Of a stretch of DNA of 64,000 nucleotides, positions 24,413-33,943 are shown piece by piece. The notes under the pieces were generated by a model. That model did no database searches. It was not told the DNA's origin and worked only from the letters and a program-made list of their open reading frames with translations. Source of the DNA: an uncultured Chryseobacterium sp. (GTDB lineage: Bacteria; Bacteroidota; Bacteroidia; Flavobacteriales; Weeksellaceae). Position 1 is the first letter of the stretch. Each line of letters opens with the position of its first letter. The stretch is taken from the NCBI GenBank assembly GCA_913776245.1, contig CAJYLO010000004.1, positions 1 through 64,000 of the forward strand. The letters are read 5' to 3'. The position numbers and the translations under genes were made by a program.

Positions 24413-26758
24413 ATGAATTATTTAAGTAGAAAACTTATGTTTTCTGTGCTGCTCGTTTGTTCCGTATTGTCTTTTGCACAAACCGTTACAGAACAGTTTT
24501 TGGTAAAAGGAAATTGCAATATGTGCAAAGCCAGAATAGAAAAAGCAGCCTTAAAAGCGGGCGCACAGACCGCCGATTGGACCGCTGATAATCAGACTTT
24601 GACGATGACGCTTGACGAATCAAAAGTTAAATGTGACGATATCCTGAAACAAATCGCAGAAGTTGGTCACGACAACGAGAAATATAAAGCGCCTGAAGAA
24701 GCTTATAAAAATCTGCCTGCGTGTTGTTTATATACAAGAGGTTCTGATTTTGAAAAAACGATTGACACGCTTGAGCATCACTCAGATTCTGATAAAAAAA
24801 CCAATCAGATTGAAGGTGTAAAACTGACGAGGGAAAAAGAAGCAACAGCTATCAGCAAAAAAGAAGCAGGATTAATGTTCAATATCAGTTCTAAAGAATT
24901 GCTGAAAGCCGCTTGTTGCAACCTCTCCGAAAGTTTTGAAACCAACGCAACAGTAGATGTTTCGTTCAGTAATGCGGTGACCGGAACCAAGCAATTGAAA
25001 ATGCTCGGATTGGACCAGAAAAATACGCTTCTGACCAAGGAACAGTTACCTGAAATTCGTGGATTGGCTTCGCCTTATGGACTGAATTTCATTCCCGGAA
25101 AATGGATCGGCGGAATCCAATTGACAAAAGGAGGAAGTACCGTTGTGAATGGTTACGAAAGTATCACAGGACAAATCAATACGGAACTTTTGAAGTCTCA
25201 CGATGATGATAAAAAATCGGAAACGGAAATCAACATGTTTTCCGATAACAACGGTCGTGTGGAAGCGAATGTAACTCATACTTCTCCAATTTCTGACAAA
25301 TGGACGCAAAGTGTTTTGCTCCACGGCAACGGAACTTTTGGCGATACGGATATGAATGATGACGGTTTTCTTGACCGCCCGAAAGGAAGTCAGTTAAATG
25401 TAGCTTATCTTTTGAATTACAATGATTTGCAAGGTTCAGGATTTGGTTCACATTTCGGAATTAATTACTTGAAAGATGAAAGAACAGCCGGACAAATCGG
25501 ATTCAATAAAAGAATTCCGCAAAAAGACCAATCGCTTTATGGCGTTGGGATTGATATTTCAAGATTCCAGATTTGGAATAAAACGGGTTACGTTTTCAAA
25601 GGGAAACCTTACCAAAGCTTGGGTTGGATGAATCAATTGACTTATCATCAGCAAGATAGCTTTTTCGGATTGAGGAATTATTTTGGAAAAGAAACTTCTT
25701 ACTATTCTAATTTGATTTTCGAAAGCATCATCGGCAATACAAACAACAAGTATAAAGTTGGCGCAAGTTTCCTTTATGACAAATATGATGAGGATTATCT
25801 TCTGGATAACTACAAAAGAACCGAAACCGTTCCTGGGTTGTTTGCAGAATATACTTTGACAGGCGAAAAATTCACTTTGGTAACAGGCGCTCGTGTTGAT
25901 TTTCACAATCTTGCGGGAACTCAGTTTACACCGAGAATGAATTTTAAATATGATCTGACGCCGAAAACCATTTTCAGAGTTTCGGCTGGGCGAGGTTTCC
26001 GGACGGCGAATATCTTTGCCGAAAGTCAGTCCTATTTTGCATCCAATCGTCAAATCCAAATCATCAATAATGGCGGAGAAATCTATGGTTTGAAGCCTGA
26101 AATTGCGTGGAATTACGGCGTGAGCCTGCAACAGGAATTCAAATTGTTTGGAAGAAAATCCACGGTTTTGGCTGATTTTTTCAGAACGGATTTCCAAAAT
26201 CAGATCGTGACAGATTTGGATGAATCTGCTCAGAAAATTTTGTTCTATAATCTTGAAGGAAAATCTTTTGCCAACAGTTTCCAGACACAATGGGATTTCC
26301 AACCTGTGAAAAACTTAGATTTTAGGTTAGCTTACAAATATTATGATGTGGCATTGGAATACTTGAGCGGATTGAAAAAAGTGCCGTTTATGGCGAAACA
26401 TCGTGGTTTTGCGAACTTAGCTTATTCAACCAATAAAACTGAAAAAGGCAGATTTTGGAGCTTTGACACGACTTTGAATTTAGTCGGAAAACAGAGACTT
26501 CCAAACACCAAATCGAATCCCGCAGAATTCCATATTGGAGATTATTCGCCAAGTTATTCTACTTTGAATGCTCAGATTTCCAGAAATTTTTCAGAGAAAA
26601 TCCGGATTTATTTGGGTGGAGAGAATCTGACCGGTTACCAGCAAAAAGTGGCGATTCTGGATGCAGGAAATCCGTTCGGAAATTATTTTGACGGCGGAAT
26701 GGTCTATGCGCCAATTATGAAACAGAATTTCTATGTGGGTGTAGATTTTAAGTTTTAG
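24413..26758 (+). CDS. TonB-dependent receptor with N-terminal HMA-like domain
   Basis: Outer-membrane receptor of 781 residues importing a substrate with TonB energy. Signal peptide to about residue 23 (LSFAQ). An HMA-like domain (residues 25-105: GNCNMCKARIEKAA, AEVGHDNEKY, ACCLYTRG) takes the place where many Bacteroidota receptors carry a carboxypeptidase-D-like domain. A linker rich in His/Asp (TLEHHSDSDKK) leads to the plug (AACCNLSESFETNATVDVSF, IRGLASPYGLNFIPGKWIGG, GYESITGQINTEL). The 22-strand barrel ends YVGVDFKF with terminal Phe. Twenty-one bases separate it from the HMA gene. A metal such as copper or its chelate is the likely cargo. Confidence 0.9.
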   Translation: MNYLSRKLMFSVLLVCSVLSFAQTVTEQFLVKGNCNMCKARIEKAALKAGAQTADWTADNQTLTMTLDESKVKCDDILKQIAEVGHDNEKYKAPEEAYKNLPACCLYTRGSDFEKTIDTLEHHSDSDKKTNQIEGVKLTREKEATAISKKEAGLMFNISSKELLKAACCNLSESFETNATVDVSFSNAVTGTKQLKMLGLDQKNTLLTKEQLPEIRGLASPYGLNFIPGKWIGGIQLTKGGSTVVNGYESITGQINTELLKSHDDDKKSETEINMFSDNNGRVEANVTHTSPISDKWTQSVLLHGNGTFGDTDMNDDGFLDRPKGSQLNVAYLLNYNDLQGSGFGSHFGINYLKDERTAGQIGFNKRIPQKDQSLYGVGIDISRFQIWNKTGYVFKGKPYQSLGWMNQLTYHQQDSFFGLRNYFGKETSYYSNLIFESIIGNTNNKYKVGASFLYDKYDEDYLLDNYKRTETVPGLFAEYTLTGEKFTLVTGARVDFHNLAGTQFTPRMNFKYDLTPKTIFRVSAGRGFRTANIFAESQSYFASNRQIQIINNGGEIYGLKPEIAWNYGVSLQQEFKLFGRKSTVLADFFRTDFQNQIVTDLDESAQKILFYNLEGKSFANSFQTQWDFQPVKNLDFRLAYKYYDVALEYLSGLKKVPFMAKHRGFANLAYSTNKTEKGRFWSFDTTLNLVGKQRLPNTKSNPAEFHIGDYSPSYSTLNAQISRNFSEKIRIYLGGENLTGYQQKVAILDAGNPFGNYFDGGMVYAPIMKQNFYVGVDFKF

Positions 26759-26775
26759 ATCAGAGGATTTTTAAT

Positions 26776-26808
26776 AACCCTTTCAGAGTTTTGAACTCTG
26801 AAAGGGTT
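26776..26808. terminator. Bidirectional terminator, 15-bp stem
   Basis: AACCCTTTCAGAGTT (26776-26790) pairs perfectly with AACTCTGAAAGGGTT (26794-26808) around TTG. It lies between convergent genes. Its stem differs at one base pair from the terminator at 54330-54361. Confidence 0.85.
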
Positions 26809-27033
26809 TTAATTATCTTTATTATAAAATTCATTCATCAATTGATTAGCTTTTCCAAAGTCATTTTCCGAGACCTTTAATTGAACGCCACCACTTGTTG
26901 TATTAAAAAGATTATAAGTATTTGCCAGGACATTTCCGAAAACAAATGCTTCGATTTCATTCGTTTCTAAGAAAATTCTTAGCATTTCCGCTTCAATTTC
27001 TGTATTGAAAATCTTGAGTGTAATTAATTCCAT
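26809..27033 (-). CDS. DUF2007 family protein
   Basis: Small cytoplasmic protein of 74 residues. The pattern LITLKIFNTEIEAEMLRIFLETNEIEAFVFG, then GGVQLKVSENDFGKANQLMNEF is the DUF2007 (putative signal-transducing protein) layout, a GlnB-like ferredoxin fold. No ligand is known. It starts three bases after the pyrD stop on the minus strand, so the two share a message. Confidence 0.88.
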   Translation of the reverse strand: MELITLKIFNTEIEAEMLRIFLETNEIEAFVFGNVLANTYNLFNTTSGGVQLKVSENDFGKANQLMNEFYNKDN

Positions 27034-27036
27034 AAT

Positions 27037-28047
27037 CTAAATTTTTTGTCGAAGAATTTCCCGATTGATTTCATTAATCAATTCCGGCCCTTCGTAAATA
27101 AATCCTGTATAAAGCTGAACAAGACTCGCGCCAGCTTCTAATTTTTCCAAAGCCTCCTGCGCCGAATGAATCCCGCCAACGCCTATGATTGGAAACGCTT
27201 TTCCGCTTTTTTCAGATAAAAACCGGATAACTTCCGTCGATTGTTTGGACAAAGGTTTTCCGGATAATCCACCCATTTCAGATTTATTTTCTGAAGTCAC
27301 GTTTTCTCTCGACAATGTTGTATTGGTTGCAATAACGCCTGCGATTTTTGTTTCTTTAATGATATCAATAATATCTAAAAGTTGCTCATCTGTTAAATCC
27401 GGTGCAATTTTCAGGAGAATCGGCTTTGGCTTTGATTTTTCGAGATTGAGGTTTTGAAGCGTTGATAATAATTCAGTTAGCGGTTTTTTATCCTGAAGTT
27501 CCCGGAGATTTGGTGTGTTTGGCGAACTGACATTCACTACGAAATAATCCACATAAGGGAATAATTTCTCGAAACAGATTTTGTAATCGTTAACGGCTTC
27601 TTCGTTTGGCGTGACTTTGTTCTTTCCGATGTTTCCGCCAATCAGAACATTTTTGTTTCTCTTCAGACGTTCAATCGCTTCATCTACGCCGCCATTATTG
27701 AAACCCATTCTGTTGATTATTGCAGAATCTTCCTTCAATCGAAACAAGCGTTTTTTATCATTTCCGGGTTGAGCTTTAGGCGTCAGGGTTCCGATTTCAA
27801 TGAATCCGAATCCAAGGTCAGACAATTCATTGAAGAGTTTCGCATCTTTATCAAAACCGGCAGCTAAGCCGACAGGATTTTTGAATTTCAATCCGAAAAC
27901 CTCGCGTTCCAGACGTTTGTCTTCAATTGGTTTTGGTAGGAATAATTTGGCAAGAAATCCAAAATTCTTCAAAAAAGAAAATGTAAAATGATGAACTTCT
28001 TCGGGATCGAATTTGAAAAGTATCGGACGAATCAGGGTTTTGTACAT
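27037..28047 (-). CDS. pyrD: Dihydroorotate dehydrogenase (quinone), class 2
   Basis: Membrane-associated FMN enzyme of 336 residues that oxidises dihydroorotate to orotate in pyrimidine synthesis and passes electrons to quinone. The N-terminal helices ([21 protein letters not shown]) mark class 2. Further motifs are [40 protein letters not shown], the catalytic Ser in [32 protein letters not shown] and [30 protein letters not shown]. All expected FMN and substrate residues appear. It is followed by a DUF2007 gene at three bases. Confidence 0.97.
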   Translation of the reverse strand: MYKTLIRPILFKFDPEEVHHFTFSFLKNFGFLAKLFLPKPIEDKRLEREVFGLKFKNPVGLAAGFDKDAKLFNELSDLGFGFIEIGTLTPKAQPGNDKKRLFRLKEDSAIINRMGFNNGGVDEAIERLKRNKNVLIGGNIGKNKVTPNEEAVNDYKICFEKLFPYVDYFVVNVSSPNTPNLRELQDKKPLTELLSTLQNLNLEKSKPKPILLKIAPDLTDEQLLDIIDIIKETKIAGVIATNTTLSRENVTSENKSEMGGLSGKPLSKQSTEVIRFLSEKSGKAFPIIGVGGIHSAQEALEKLEAGASLVQLYTGFIYEGPELINEINREILRQKI

Positions 28048-28118
28048 CGGAGAAAAGTTTTACAAATTTAGGTTTTTGTAAGGACAATTCTTCCAATTTA
28101 TAAGGATTTCTCGGTAAA

Positions 28119-28820
28119 CTAAATATATTCCTGAAAATTGAAACCTAAGATTTTTCCTATTTCTAAAAACCCAGGATTCACATTCAGAGTTGCTGTGAGG
28201 GAAATGTTCTGATTGGTAACAGGATGTTTAAAATTAAGCTGATGAGAATGCAGCGGCATTGCAGTAATATTAAAAGTATTGAGCCACAACTTATTCTGCT
28301 TATTGCATCCGTGTTTTCTACAGCCTAAAATCGGATGTAAAATATGTTTGAAGTGTTTTCTCAGCTGATGAAACCTGCCTGTTTCCGGAATCGCCTCCAC
28401 AAAAGAATAACGGGAAGTTGGATGTTTTAGGAATGGCAAATCGATTTCGGAAATTTGCAGACGACGATAATAGGTTATTGCATTTTGGACAATTTCATTT
28501 TCATTGGTGAGATCATAATCAATCGTTTCCTCCTCTTTAGTCCAGCCACGGAGAATTGCCAGATATTTTTTCTCCACTTCACGATTCATAAACTGGTCGC
28601 TTATTAGTTTGAGTGTTTCTTTATCAAAAGCAAATAACAATACACCCGAAGTTTTTCGGTCCAAACGATGAACAAGATGTACCTTTTTTCCGATTTGACT
28701 CATCAATTTCTCTACAGCATATTCATCTGCCGGACCGGCATATTTTGATTTATGAACCAAAAGACCGCTTGGTTTGTTAATCGCAATCAGGTAATCGTCC
28801 TGATAAAGAATTTCTAACAT
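28119..28820 (-). CDS. RluA-family pseudouridine synthase (TruC-like)
   Basis: Protein of 233 residues that isomerises uridine to pseudouridine in RNA. The catalytic Asp lies in HLVHRLDRKTSGVLLFA (residues about 48-64), and the NKPSGLLVHKS opening and ETGRFHQLRKHFKHILHPILG motif are family-typical. There is no S4 domain, and the short form with GCRKHGCNKQNKLWLNTFNITAMPLHSHQL fits TruC, which modifies U65 of tRNAs. The gene symbol is left open because RluA relatives are hard to separate by eye. It stands alone. Confidence 0.88.
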   Translation of the reverse strand: MLEILYQDDYLIAINKPSGLLVHKSKYAGPADEYAVEKLMSQIGKKVHLVHRLDRKTSGVLLFAFDKETLKLISDQFMNREVEKKYLAILRGWTKEEETIDYDLTNENEIVQNAITYYRRLQISEIDLPFLKHPTSRYSFVEAIPETGRFHQLRKHFKHILHPILGCRKHGCNKQNKLWLNTFNITAMPLHSHQLNFKHPVTNQNISLTATLNVNPGFLEIGKILGFNFQEYI

Positions 28821-28964
28821 TGGGCAAAAGTAGAGATTTTCACCATAATTTACTTGCTGACCTGTGCATTTTGCTTTTAGAATAATTATTGTGAATTTTT
28901 ATCAGCCGTTGAGTTTTTATATCATTTTTAAATTTTATTTTTGAGAAATTTTTAAAACTAATCT

Positions 28965-29459
28965 ATGAAAAAATCGATTTTAATTCTGACTGCAATTGTA
29001 AGTCAATTGTCTTTTGGGCAGGTAAGCCTAGAAAAAAACAATCTTGTAAAAGATGGTCAAAAGTATAAGCTTTCCAAGTATAATCAAGTCCTTACTAACC
29101 CGCAAGCAATTGACTACTTTAAAAAAGGAAGGACAAACAAAACATTTGCAGATATTTTTGCTTTTAGTGGTGGTTTCGGAGTTGGATTCGGATTAGTTGG
29201 CGCATTGATTTCACCTAAGGAAAAGACTTTTACCATGCCTTATGGTGGTACCAGTACAACCAAGTTTGATAATAGCGGCTACTGGACAGTATTTGGGGTT
29301 GGAGCTGGTTTGGCTGTGATATCTATTCCATTTTATGTTTCTGCAAAGAAAAATTTTGACAAAGCCATTAAAACTGAAAACGGAGAAACAGTAGCCTTTA
29401 AGCCATATTTCCGGATTGAAAGTGCAGGTAATGGTCTGGCAATGAGCTATAACTTTTAA
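28965..29459 (+). CDS. Secreted hypothetical protein with two glycine-rich hydrophobic segments
   Basis: Protein of 164 residues with a signal peptide ending LSFGQ. Residues about 67-90 (AFSGGFGVGFGLVGALISP) and 107-128 (YWTVFGVGAGLAVISIPFYVS) are hydrophobic and glycine-rich, like paired membrane helices. The C-terminal FRIESAGNGLAMSYNF ends with Phe like an outer-membrane protein. I do not recognise a family. A TATTTTTG box precedes the gene. Function unknown. Confidence 0.72.
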   Translation: MKKSILILTAIVSQLSFGQVSLEKNNLVKDGQKYKLSKYNQVLTNPQAIDYFKKGRTNKTFADIFAFSGGFGVGFGLVGALISPKEKTFTMPYGGTSTTKFDNSGYWTVFGVGAGLAVISIPFYVSAKKNFDKAIKTENGETVAFKPYFRIESAGNGLAMSYNF

Positions 29460-29543
29460 ATTTTCCGCACCCAAATCTTAAAAAAACGAATACGAAAAAT
29501 TTGCTGCAAAATTCATACTTTTGCACTTCAATTAAACTTAAAT

Positions 29544-31085
29544 ATGGCAAAGCAAGAAGATGTTTTCAAAAAAGTGGTTTCCCACGCTAAAGAATATGGT
29601 TTTATTTTTCCTTCCAGCGAAATCTATGACGGGCTTTCGGCCATCTACGATTACGGACAAAACGGCGCTGAACTGAAAAATAACATCAAACAATACTGGT
29701 GGAAAGCGATGGTTCAGCTGAACGAAAATATCGTTGGAATTGATTCTGCCATTTTTATGCACCCAACTATTTGGAAAGCTTCCGGACACGTGGATGCCTT
29801 CAATGACCCGTTGATCGACAACAAAGATTCTAAAAAACGTTTCCGTGCGGATGTTTTGGTGGAGGATTATTGCGCCAAAATCGAAGACAAGGAAAATAAA
29901 GAAATAGAAAAAGCGGCCAAGCGGTTTGGTGATGCTTTTGACAAAGCTCAGTTCGAGGCTACCAATCCAAAAATATTGGAATACCGCGAAAAAAGAGCGA
30001 CAATTCTTTCCAGATTGGCAAAATCTCTTGAAAAAGAAGACCTTGCGGATGTAAAAGCTTTGATTGAGGAATTGGAAATTGCTGATCCGGACACTGGTTC
30101 TAAAAATTGGACAGAAGTGAGACAATTCAATTTGATGTTTGGAACCAAATTGGGCGCTTCTGCAGATTCTGCAACGGATTTATATCTGAGACCGGAAACG
30201 GCTCAGGGTATTTTTGTGAATTACTTGAACGTTCAGAAAACATCAAGACATAAACTGCCTTTCGGAATTGCTCAGATTGGTAAAGCCTTTAGAAATGAGA
30301 TTGTTGCGAGACAGTTTATTTTCCGAATGAGAGAATTCGAACAAATGGAAATGCAATATTTCGTGCCACCAGGAACAGAGTTGGAATTCTACGAGCAATG
30401 GAAAAAAACACGTCTTAACTGGCATTTGGCTCTTGGATTAGGCGAAGAGAATTATCGTTTCCACGACCATGAAAAACTGGCGCATTATGCGAATGCTGCG
30501 GCTGATATCGAGTTTAATTTCCCTTTCGGATTCAAAGAATTGGAAGGAATTCACTCTAGAACGGATTTTGACCTTTCGGCTCACGAAAAATTCTCTGGCA
30601 GAAAAATCCAGTATTTTGACCCGGAAAGAAACGAAAATTATGTGCCTTACGTTGTAGAAACTTCGGTGGGTCTGGACAGATTATTCCTGGCTATTTTCTC
30701 ACATTGTCTGAAAGACGAAGTTTTGGAAGATGGTTCGGAAAGAACAGTTCTGAGCCTTCCGCCAGCTTTGGCTCCTGTTAAAGCCGCAATTCTTCCGTTA
30801 GTTAAGAAAGACGGATTGCCGGAATTTGCAGATAAGATTTTCAATGATTTGAAGTTTGATTTCAATGTAATTTTTGAAGAGAAAGACAGCATCGGGAAAC
30901 GTTACAGAAGACAGGATGCGATCGGAACGCCTTTCTGCATCACCGTTGACCACGATTCCCTAAACGATAACACCGTAACCCTTCGATACAGAGATACGAT
31001 GGAACAAGAAAGAGTTCCGGTTTCTGAACTGAGACGAATTATTGATGAAAAGGTGAATTTCAGGACTTTGCTGTCTAAGATTTAA
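29544..31085 (+). CDS. glyS: Glycyl-tRNA synthetase (dimeric class II)
   Basis: Class II synthetase of 513 residues attaching glycine to tRNA-Gly, single-chain alpha2 type. Motifs include the N-terminal GFIFPSSEIYDGLSAIYDYG, the LRPETAQGIFVNY motif, GKAFRNEIVARQFIFRMREFEQMEMQYFV (motif 2) and YVVETSVGLDRLFLAI (motif 3). The C-terminal anticodon-binding domain has LPPALAPVKAAILPLVKK, GKRYRRQDAIGTPFCITVD and TVTLRYRDTMEQERV. A TACTTTTG box (29516-29523) lies just upstream and a strong hairpin follows. The symbol could also be written glyQS. Confidence 0.96.
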   Translation: MAKQEDVFKKVVSHAKEYGFIFPSSEIYDGLSAIYDYGQNGAELKNNIKQYWWKAMVQLNENIVGIDSAIFMHPTIWKASGHVDAFNDPLIDNKDSKKRFRADVLVEDYCAKIEDKENKEIEKAAKRFGDAFDKAQFEATNPKILEYREKRATILSRLAKSLEKEDLADVKALIEELEIADPDTGSKNWTEVRQFNLMFGTKLGASADSATDLYLRPETAQGIFVNYLNVQKTSRHKLPFGIAQIGKAFRNEIVARQFIFRMREFEQMEMQYFVPPGTELEFYEQWKKTRLNWHLALGLGEENYRFHDHEKLAHYANAAADIEFNFPFGFKELEGIHSRTDFDLSAHEKFSGRKIQYFDPERNENYVPYVVETSVGLDRLFLAIFSHCLKDEVLEDGSERTVLSLPPALAPVKAAILPLVKKDGLPEFADKIFNDLKFDFNVIFEEKDSIGKRYRRQDAIGTPFCITVDHDSLNDNTVTLRYRDTMEQERVPVSELRRIIDEKVNFRTLLSKI

Positions 31086-31109
31086 GGAAATATTATTTTT
31101 ATATATTGA

Positions 31110-31135
31110 AAATCCCGACATTTGAGTCGGGATTT
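31110..31135 (+). terminator. Terminator of glycyl-tRNA synthetase gene
   Basis: AAATCCCGAC (31110-31119) pairs perfectly with GTCGGGATTT (31126-31135), followed by TTATT. It starts 25 bases after the stop. Confidence 0.85.
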
Positions 31136-31148
31136 TTATTGTCATATT

Positions 31149-31622
31149 ATGAATCAACCCATCAAATTCTCTGCAGAAATCCAGCAACACCAAGACATCA
31201 ACGCTGCCTTTGTCAATTTTCCATTTGACACAGTTGAATTATTTGGCAAAAAAGGCCAGGTTAAAGTCAAAGTTCTGCTTGATGATAAAGTAGAATACAG
31301 AAGCAGCCTTGCGAATATGGGCGGTAATTGCCACAGGTTGGGATTAACTCAGGCGATCAGAAAAGAATTGGGGAAGACTTTCGGGGATGTTGTGGATATC
31401 AAGCTTTGGGAAGATCAGGAAGAACGAATCGTCTTGGTTCCCAATGATGTTCAGGAATTACTTAATCTGAATGAAAAAGCGAAAGATTTTTATGAAAGAA
31501 TGTCTTACACCCATAAGAAAGAGTACATTCGCTGGATAGAAGATGCAAAAAAGGAGGAAACCCGCAAACGCCGGAAAATCAAAATGATAGAAATGCTTCT
31601 GGAAGGAAAAAAAGGGATTTAA
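31149..31622 (+). CDS. DUF1905 / YdeI-OmpD-associated family protein
   Basis: Cytoplasmic protein of 157 residues. ATG 31149 (MNQPIKFSAEIQQHQ) is chosen because the only upstream start is a TTG inside the preceding terminator stem. The DUF1905 half (residues 5-95) shows FDTVELFGKKGQVKVKVLLD, YRSSLANMGGNCHRLGLTQAIRKELGK and VVDIKLWEDQEERIV. The C-terminal helical part, YERMSYTHKKEYIRWIEDAKKEETRKRRKIKMIEML, is the bacteriocin-protection YdeI/OmpD-like segment. Function is poorly defined. Its end overlaps a terminator hairpin. Confidence 0.88.
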   Translation: MNQPIKFSAEIQQHQDINAAFVNFPFDTVELFGKKGQVKVKVLLDDKVEYRSSLANMGGNCHRLGLTQAIRKELGKTFGDVVDIKLWEDQEERIVLVPNDVQELLNLNEKAKDFYERMSYTHKKEYIRWIEDAKKEETRKRRKIKMIEMLLEGKKGI

Positions 31623-31640
31623 ACAGTTTCAAATCCCTTT
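31611..31640. terminator. Bidirectional terminator overlapping a stop codon
   Basis: AAAGGGATTT (31611-31620) pairs perfectly with AAATCCCTTT (31631-31640). The stop codon of the DUF1905 gene lies in the loop, and the convergent lipoprotein gene ends at 31647. Confidence 0.75.
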
Positions 31641-31646
31641 TCATTT

Positions 31647-32081
31647 TTAATTTAGCTTCACCTTTACCAGAGCTATCTCGTTGTTATCCTGACTGATAAT
31701 CAGAGAATCTCCTTTTGATTCTGCAGAAATGCCGCTTCTTTCATAATGCTCACCATTCGGCGTTTTATTTTTAAAGTCCAGCTCAAATTTTCTGTTATTG
31801 GCTTCTATCAAAATGGTTTTAGAACGTCCGTTATTCATAAATGTCGCCTTGGCACGGCTGCCATCAGTTGCTTTGTAAGGATAGGAATACGAACCGGTTT
31901 TATTGCCATCTATTTCTTTTTCCATAGAAGTGGTGGTCATACTGTCTTTTTTTCCGTTGTCATCTACTGTTGTTGTTTCCGATGAATAGGCTTCTTTAGT
32001 CATTTTGCTATCCTGATCTTTTTTGCAGGAAAAAAGCAGGCTTAGCACAGGTAGGCTTAGTAGCAGGAATTTTGTTCTCAT
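31647..32081 (-). CDS. Hypothetical lipoprotein
   Basis: Protein of 144 residues; the signal ends LSLLFSCKK with lipidated Cys19. A Ser/Thr/Lys/Asp-rich linker (SETTTVDDNGKKDSMTTTSM) leads to a small beta-rich domain (SRAKATFMNNGRSKTILIEANNRKFELD, then SLIISQDNNEIALVKVKLN) that resembles lipocalin-like or MliC-like sheets, but I cannot place it. It is a single gene with a bidirectional hairpin at its end. Confidence 0.75.
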   Translation of the reverse strand: MRTKFLLLSLPVLSLLFSCKKDQDSKMTKEAYSSETTTVDDNGKKDSMTTTSMEKEIDGNKTGSYSYPYKATDGSRAKATFMNNGRSKTILIEANNRKFELDFKNKTPNGEHYERSGISAESKGDSLIISQDNNEIALVKVKLN

Positions 32082-32212
32082 TAGTGATGATTTTAAATTT
32101 TCAAAACAATATTATCAAATTGTTTTCCAAAAAAGAAAAATATCAGATAAATTATGATTGTCCTCTTGTTTAATAATAAGTATCAGCAAGAATAAAATAA
32201 CCTGAAAACAAG

Positions 32213-32246
32213 TTGAAAACTGCTGCTATATTTTTTCGTAAATTTG
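32213..32246 (+). promoter_or_regulatory. Promoter of the pgi-mla operon
   Basis: TTG (32213-32215), a 23-base spacer and TAAATTTG (32239-32246). The pgi ATG lies 50 bases downstream. Eight genes follow in the same direction with gaps of 30 bases or less. Confidence 0.65.
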
Positions 32247-32296
32247 CAGGTCAGATAAATCGATCTGGCAACTTCTAATATAAAATATCCAAAAGA

Positions 32297-33940
32297 ATGT
32301 TACCAAAAATAAATCCGATACAAACCAAAGCATGGAAAGCCCTGGATCAGCACTTTGCAAACCACGATTTTGAGCTGCGATCACTTTTTCAATATAATCC
32401 CAACCGATTCAATGAATTTTCGGTAAAAACCGATTCTTATCTTTTTGATTTTTCCAAAAATCTTATCGATTCCAAAACTCTGGACTTACTTCTTGACCTT
32501 GCAGAAGAAGTTAAGCTTAAAGAAGCGATCGAAAAAATGTTTTCCGGCGATAAAATCAATGAAACTGAAGGAAGGGCAGTTCTCCATACCGCTTTGAGGG
32601 ATTTTTCCGATAAGGAAATTTTAGTTGACGGAGATAATGTAAAACCAGCCGTGAAGAAAGTTCTGCAGCATATGAAAGCGTTCTCCGAATCCGTTATTTC
32701 AGGTGCTCACAAAGGTTTTACAGGCAAAGAAATCACGGATGTGGTTAATGTGGGAATCGGAGGTTCGGATCTTGGTCCGGTGATGGTTTGCTCTGCATTA
32801 AAACATTTTAAAACAAGGCTTAATGTTCATTTTGTATCCAACGTGGATGGCAATCATATGGCCGAGGTTGTGAAGAAGCTGAACCCCGAAACTACCTTAT
32901 TCATCATTGCTTCCAAAACATTTACCACACAGGAAACGATGACCAATGCTAACTCTGCAAAAGAGTGGTTTCTGAAGTCTGGTGCTAAGAATGAGGATGT
33001 CGCCAAGCATTTTGTGGCATTATCTACCAATATTGAGGCGGTGAAAAAATTCGGGATTGCGGAAGAAAATATTTTTGAGTTCTGGGATTGGGTTGGCGGC
33101 CGTTATTCGCTTTGGAGCGCGATCGGATTGAGTATTGTTCTATCCGTTGGCTATGAAAATTTTGAGCAACTGCTCAGAGGTGCTTATGATACAGATGTCC
33201 ATTTCCAGACCAAAGATTTTAAAGAGAATATTCCTGTCCTGATGGGGCTTTTGGGAATCTGGTACAGGAATTTCTATGCAGCCGGAACGTATGCTATTCT
33301 GCCTTATTCACAATACCTTGACCGTTTTGCGGCCTATCTGCAGCAAGGTGATATGGAAAGCAACGGAAAATCTGTGGACAGAAATGGCGAATTCGTGGAG
33401 TATGAAACCGGGCCAATTATCTGGGGAGAACCGGGAACCAACGGTCAGCACGCTTTTTATCAATTAATCCATCAGGGAACAGAGTTGATCCCTGCAGATT
33501 TCATCGCTTATGCAAAATCTCCGAATGATGTAGGAGAACATCAGGATATCCTTTTGGCAAACTATTTTGCGCAGACAGAAGCTTTAGCTTTCGGGAAAAC
33601 GGAAGATGAAGTTTTTAATGAGCTCAAATCATCCGGCAAAACCGAAGAAGAAATCGAAAAACTATTGAACTACAAAATATTCTCAGGAAATACACCAACC
33701 AATTCTTTTTTATTTAAGGAATTGACACCATTTTCTTTAGGGCAATTGATTGCTTTATATGAGCATAAAATTTTTGTTCAGGGCGTGATTTGGAATATTT
33801 TCAGTTTTGACCAGTTTGGGGTGGAACTCGGAAAAGTTTTGGCAGGAAAAATCCTTCCGGAACTGGAAGCTGATGGAGACATTGAAACCCACGATAGCTC
33901 TACAAACGGATTGATTAATTATTATAAACAAAATAAGTAA
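32297..33940 (+). CDS. pgi: Glucose-6-phosphate isomerase
   Basis: Cytosolic enzyme of 547 residues interconverting glucose-6-phosphate and fructose-6-phosphate. The length and sequence match the long E. coli/eukaryote-type PGI. Motifs: [30 protein letters not shown] (phosphate loop), [49 protein letters not shown] with the catalytic Glu/His region and [14 protein letters not shown] with catalytic Lys late in the chain. It is the first gene of a long operon; three bases separate it from the FkbM gene. Confidence 0.98.
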   Translation: MLPKINPIQTKAWKALDQHFANHDFELRSLFQYNPNRFNEFSVKTDSYLFDFSKNLIDSKTLDLLLDLAEEVKLKEAIEKMFSGDKINETEGRAVLHTALRDFSDKEILVDGDNVKPAVKKVLQHMKAFSESVISGAHKGFTGKEITDVVNVGIGGSDLGPVMVCSALKHFKTRLNVHFVSNVDGNHMAEVVKKLNPETTLFIIASKTFTTQETMTNANSAKEWFLKSGAKNEDVAKHFVALSTNIEAVKKFGIAEENIFEFWDWVGGRYSLWSAIGLSIVLSVGYENFEQLLRGAYDTDVHFQTKDFKENIPVLMGLLGIWYRNFYAAGTYAILPYSQYLDRFAAYLQQGDMESNGKSVDRNGEFVEYETGPIIWGEPGTNGQHAFYQLIHQGTELIPADFIAYAKSPNDVGEHQDILLANYFAQTEALAFGKTEDEVFNELKSSGKTEEEIEKLLNYKIFSGNTPTNSFLFKELTPFSLGQLIALYEHKIFVQGVIWNIFSFDQFGVELGKVLAGKILPELEADGDIETHDSSTNGLINYYKQNK

Positions 33941-33943
33941 TTA

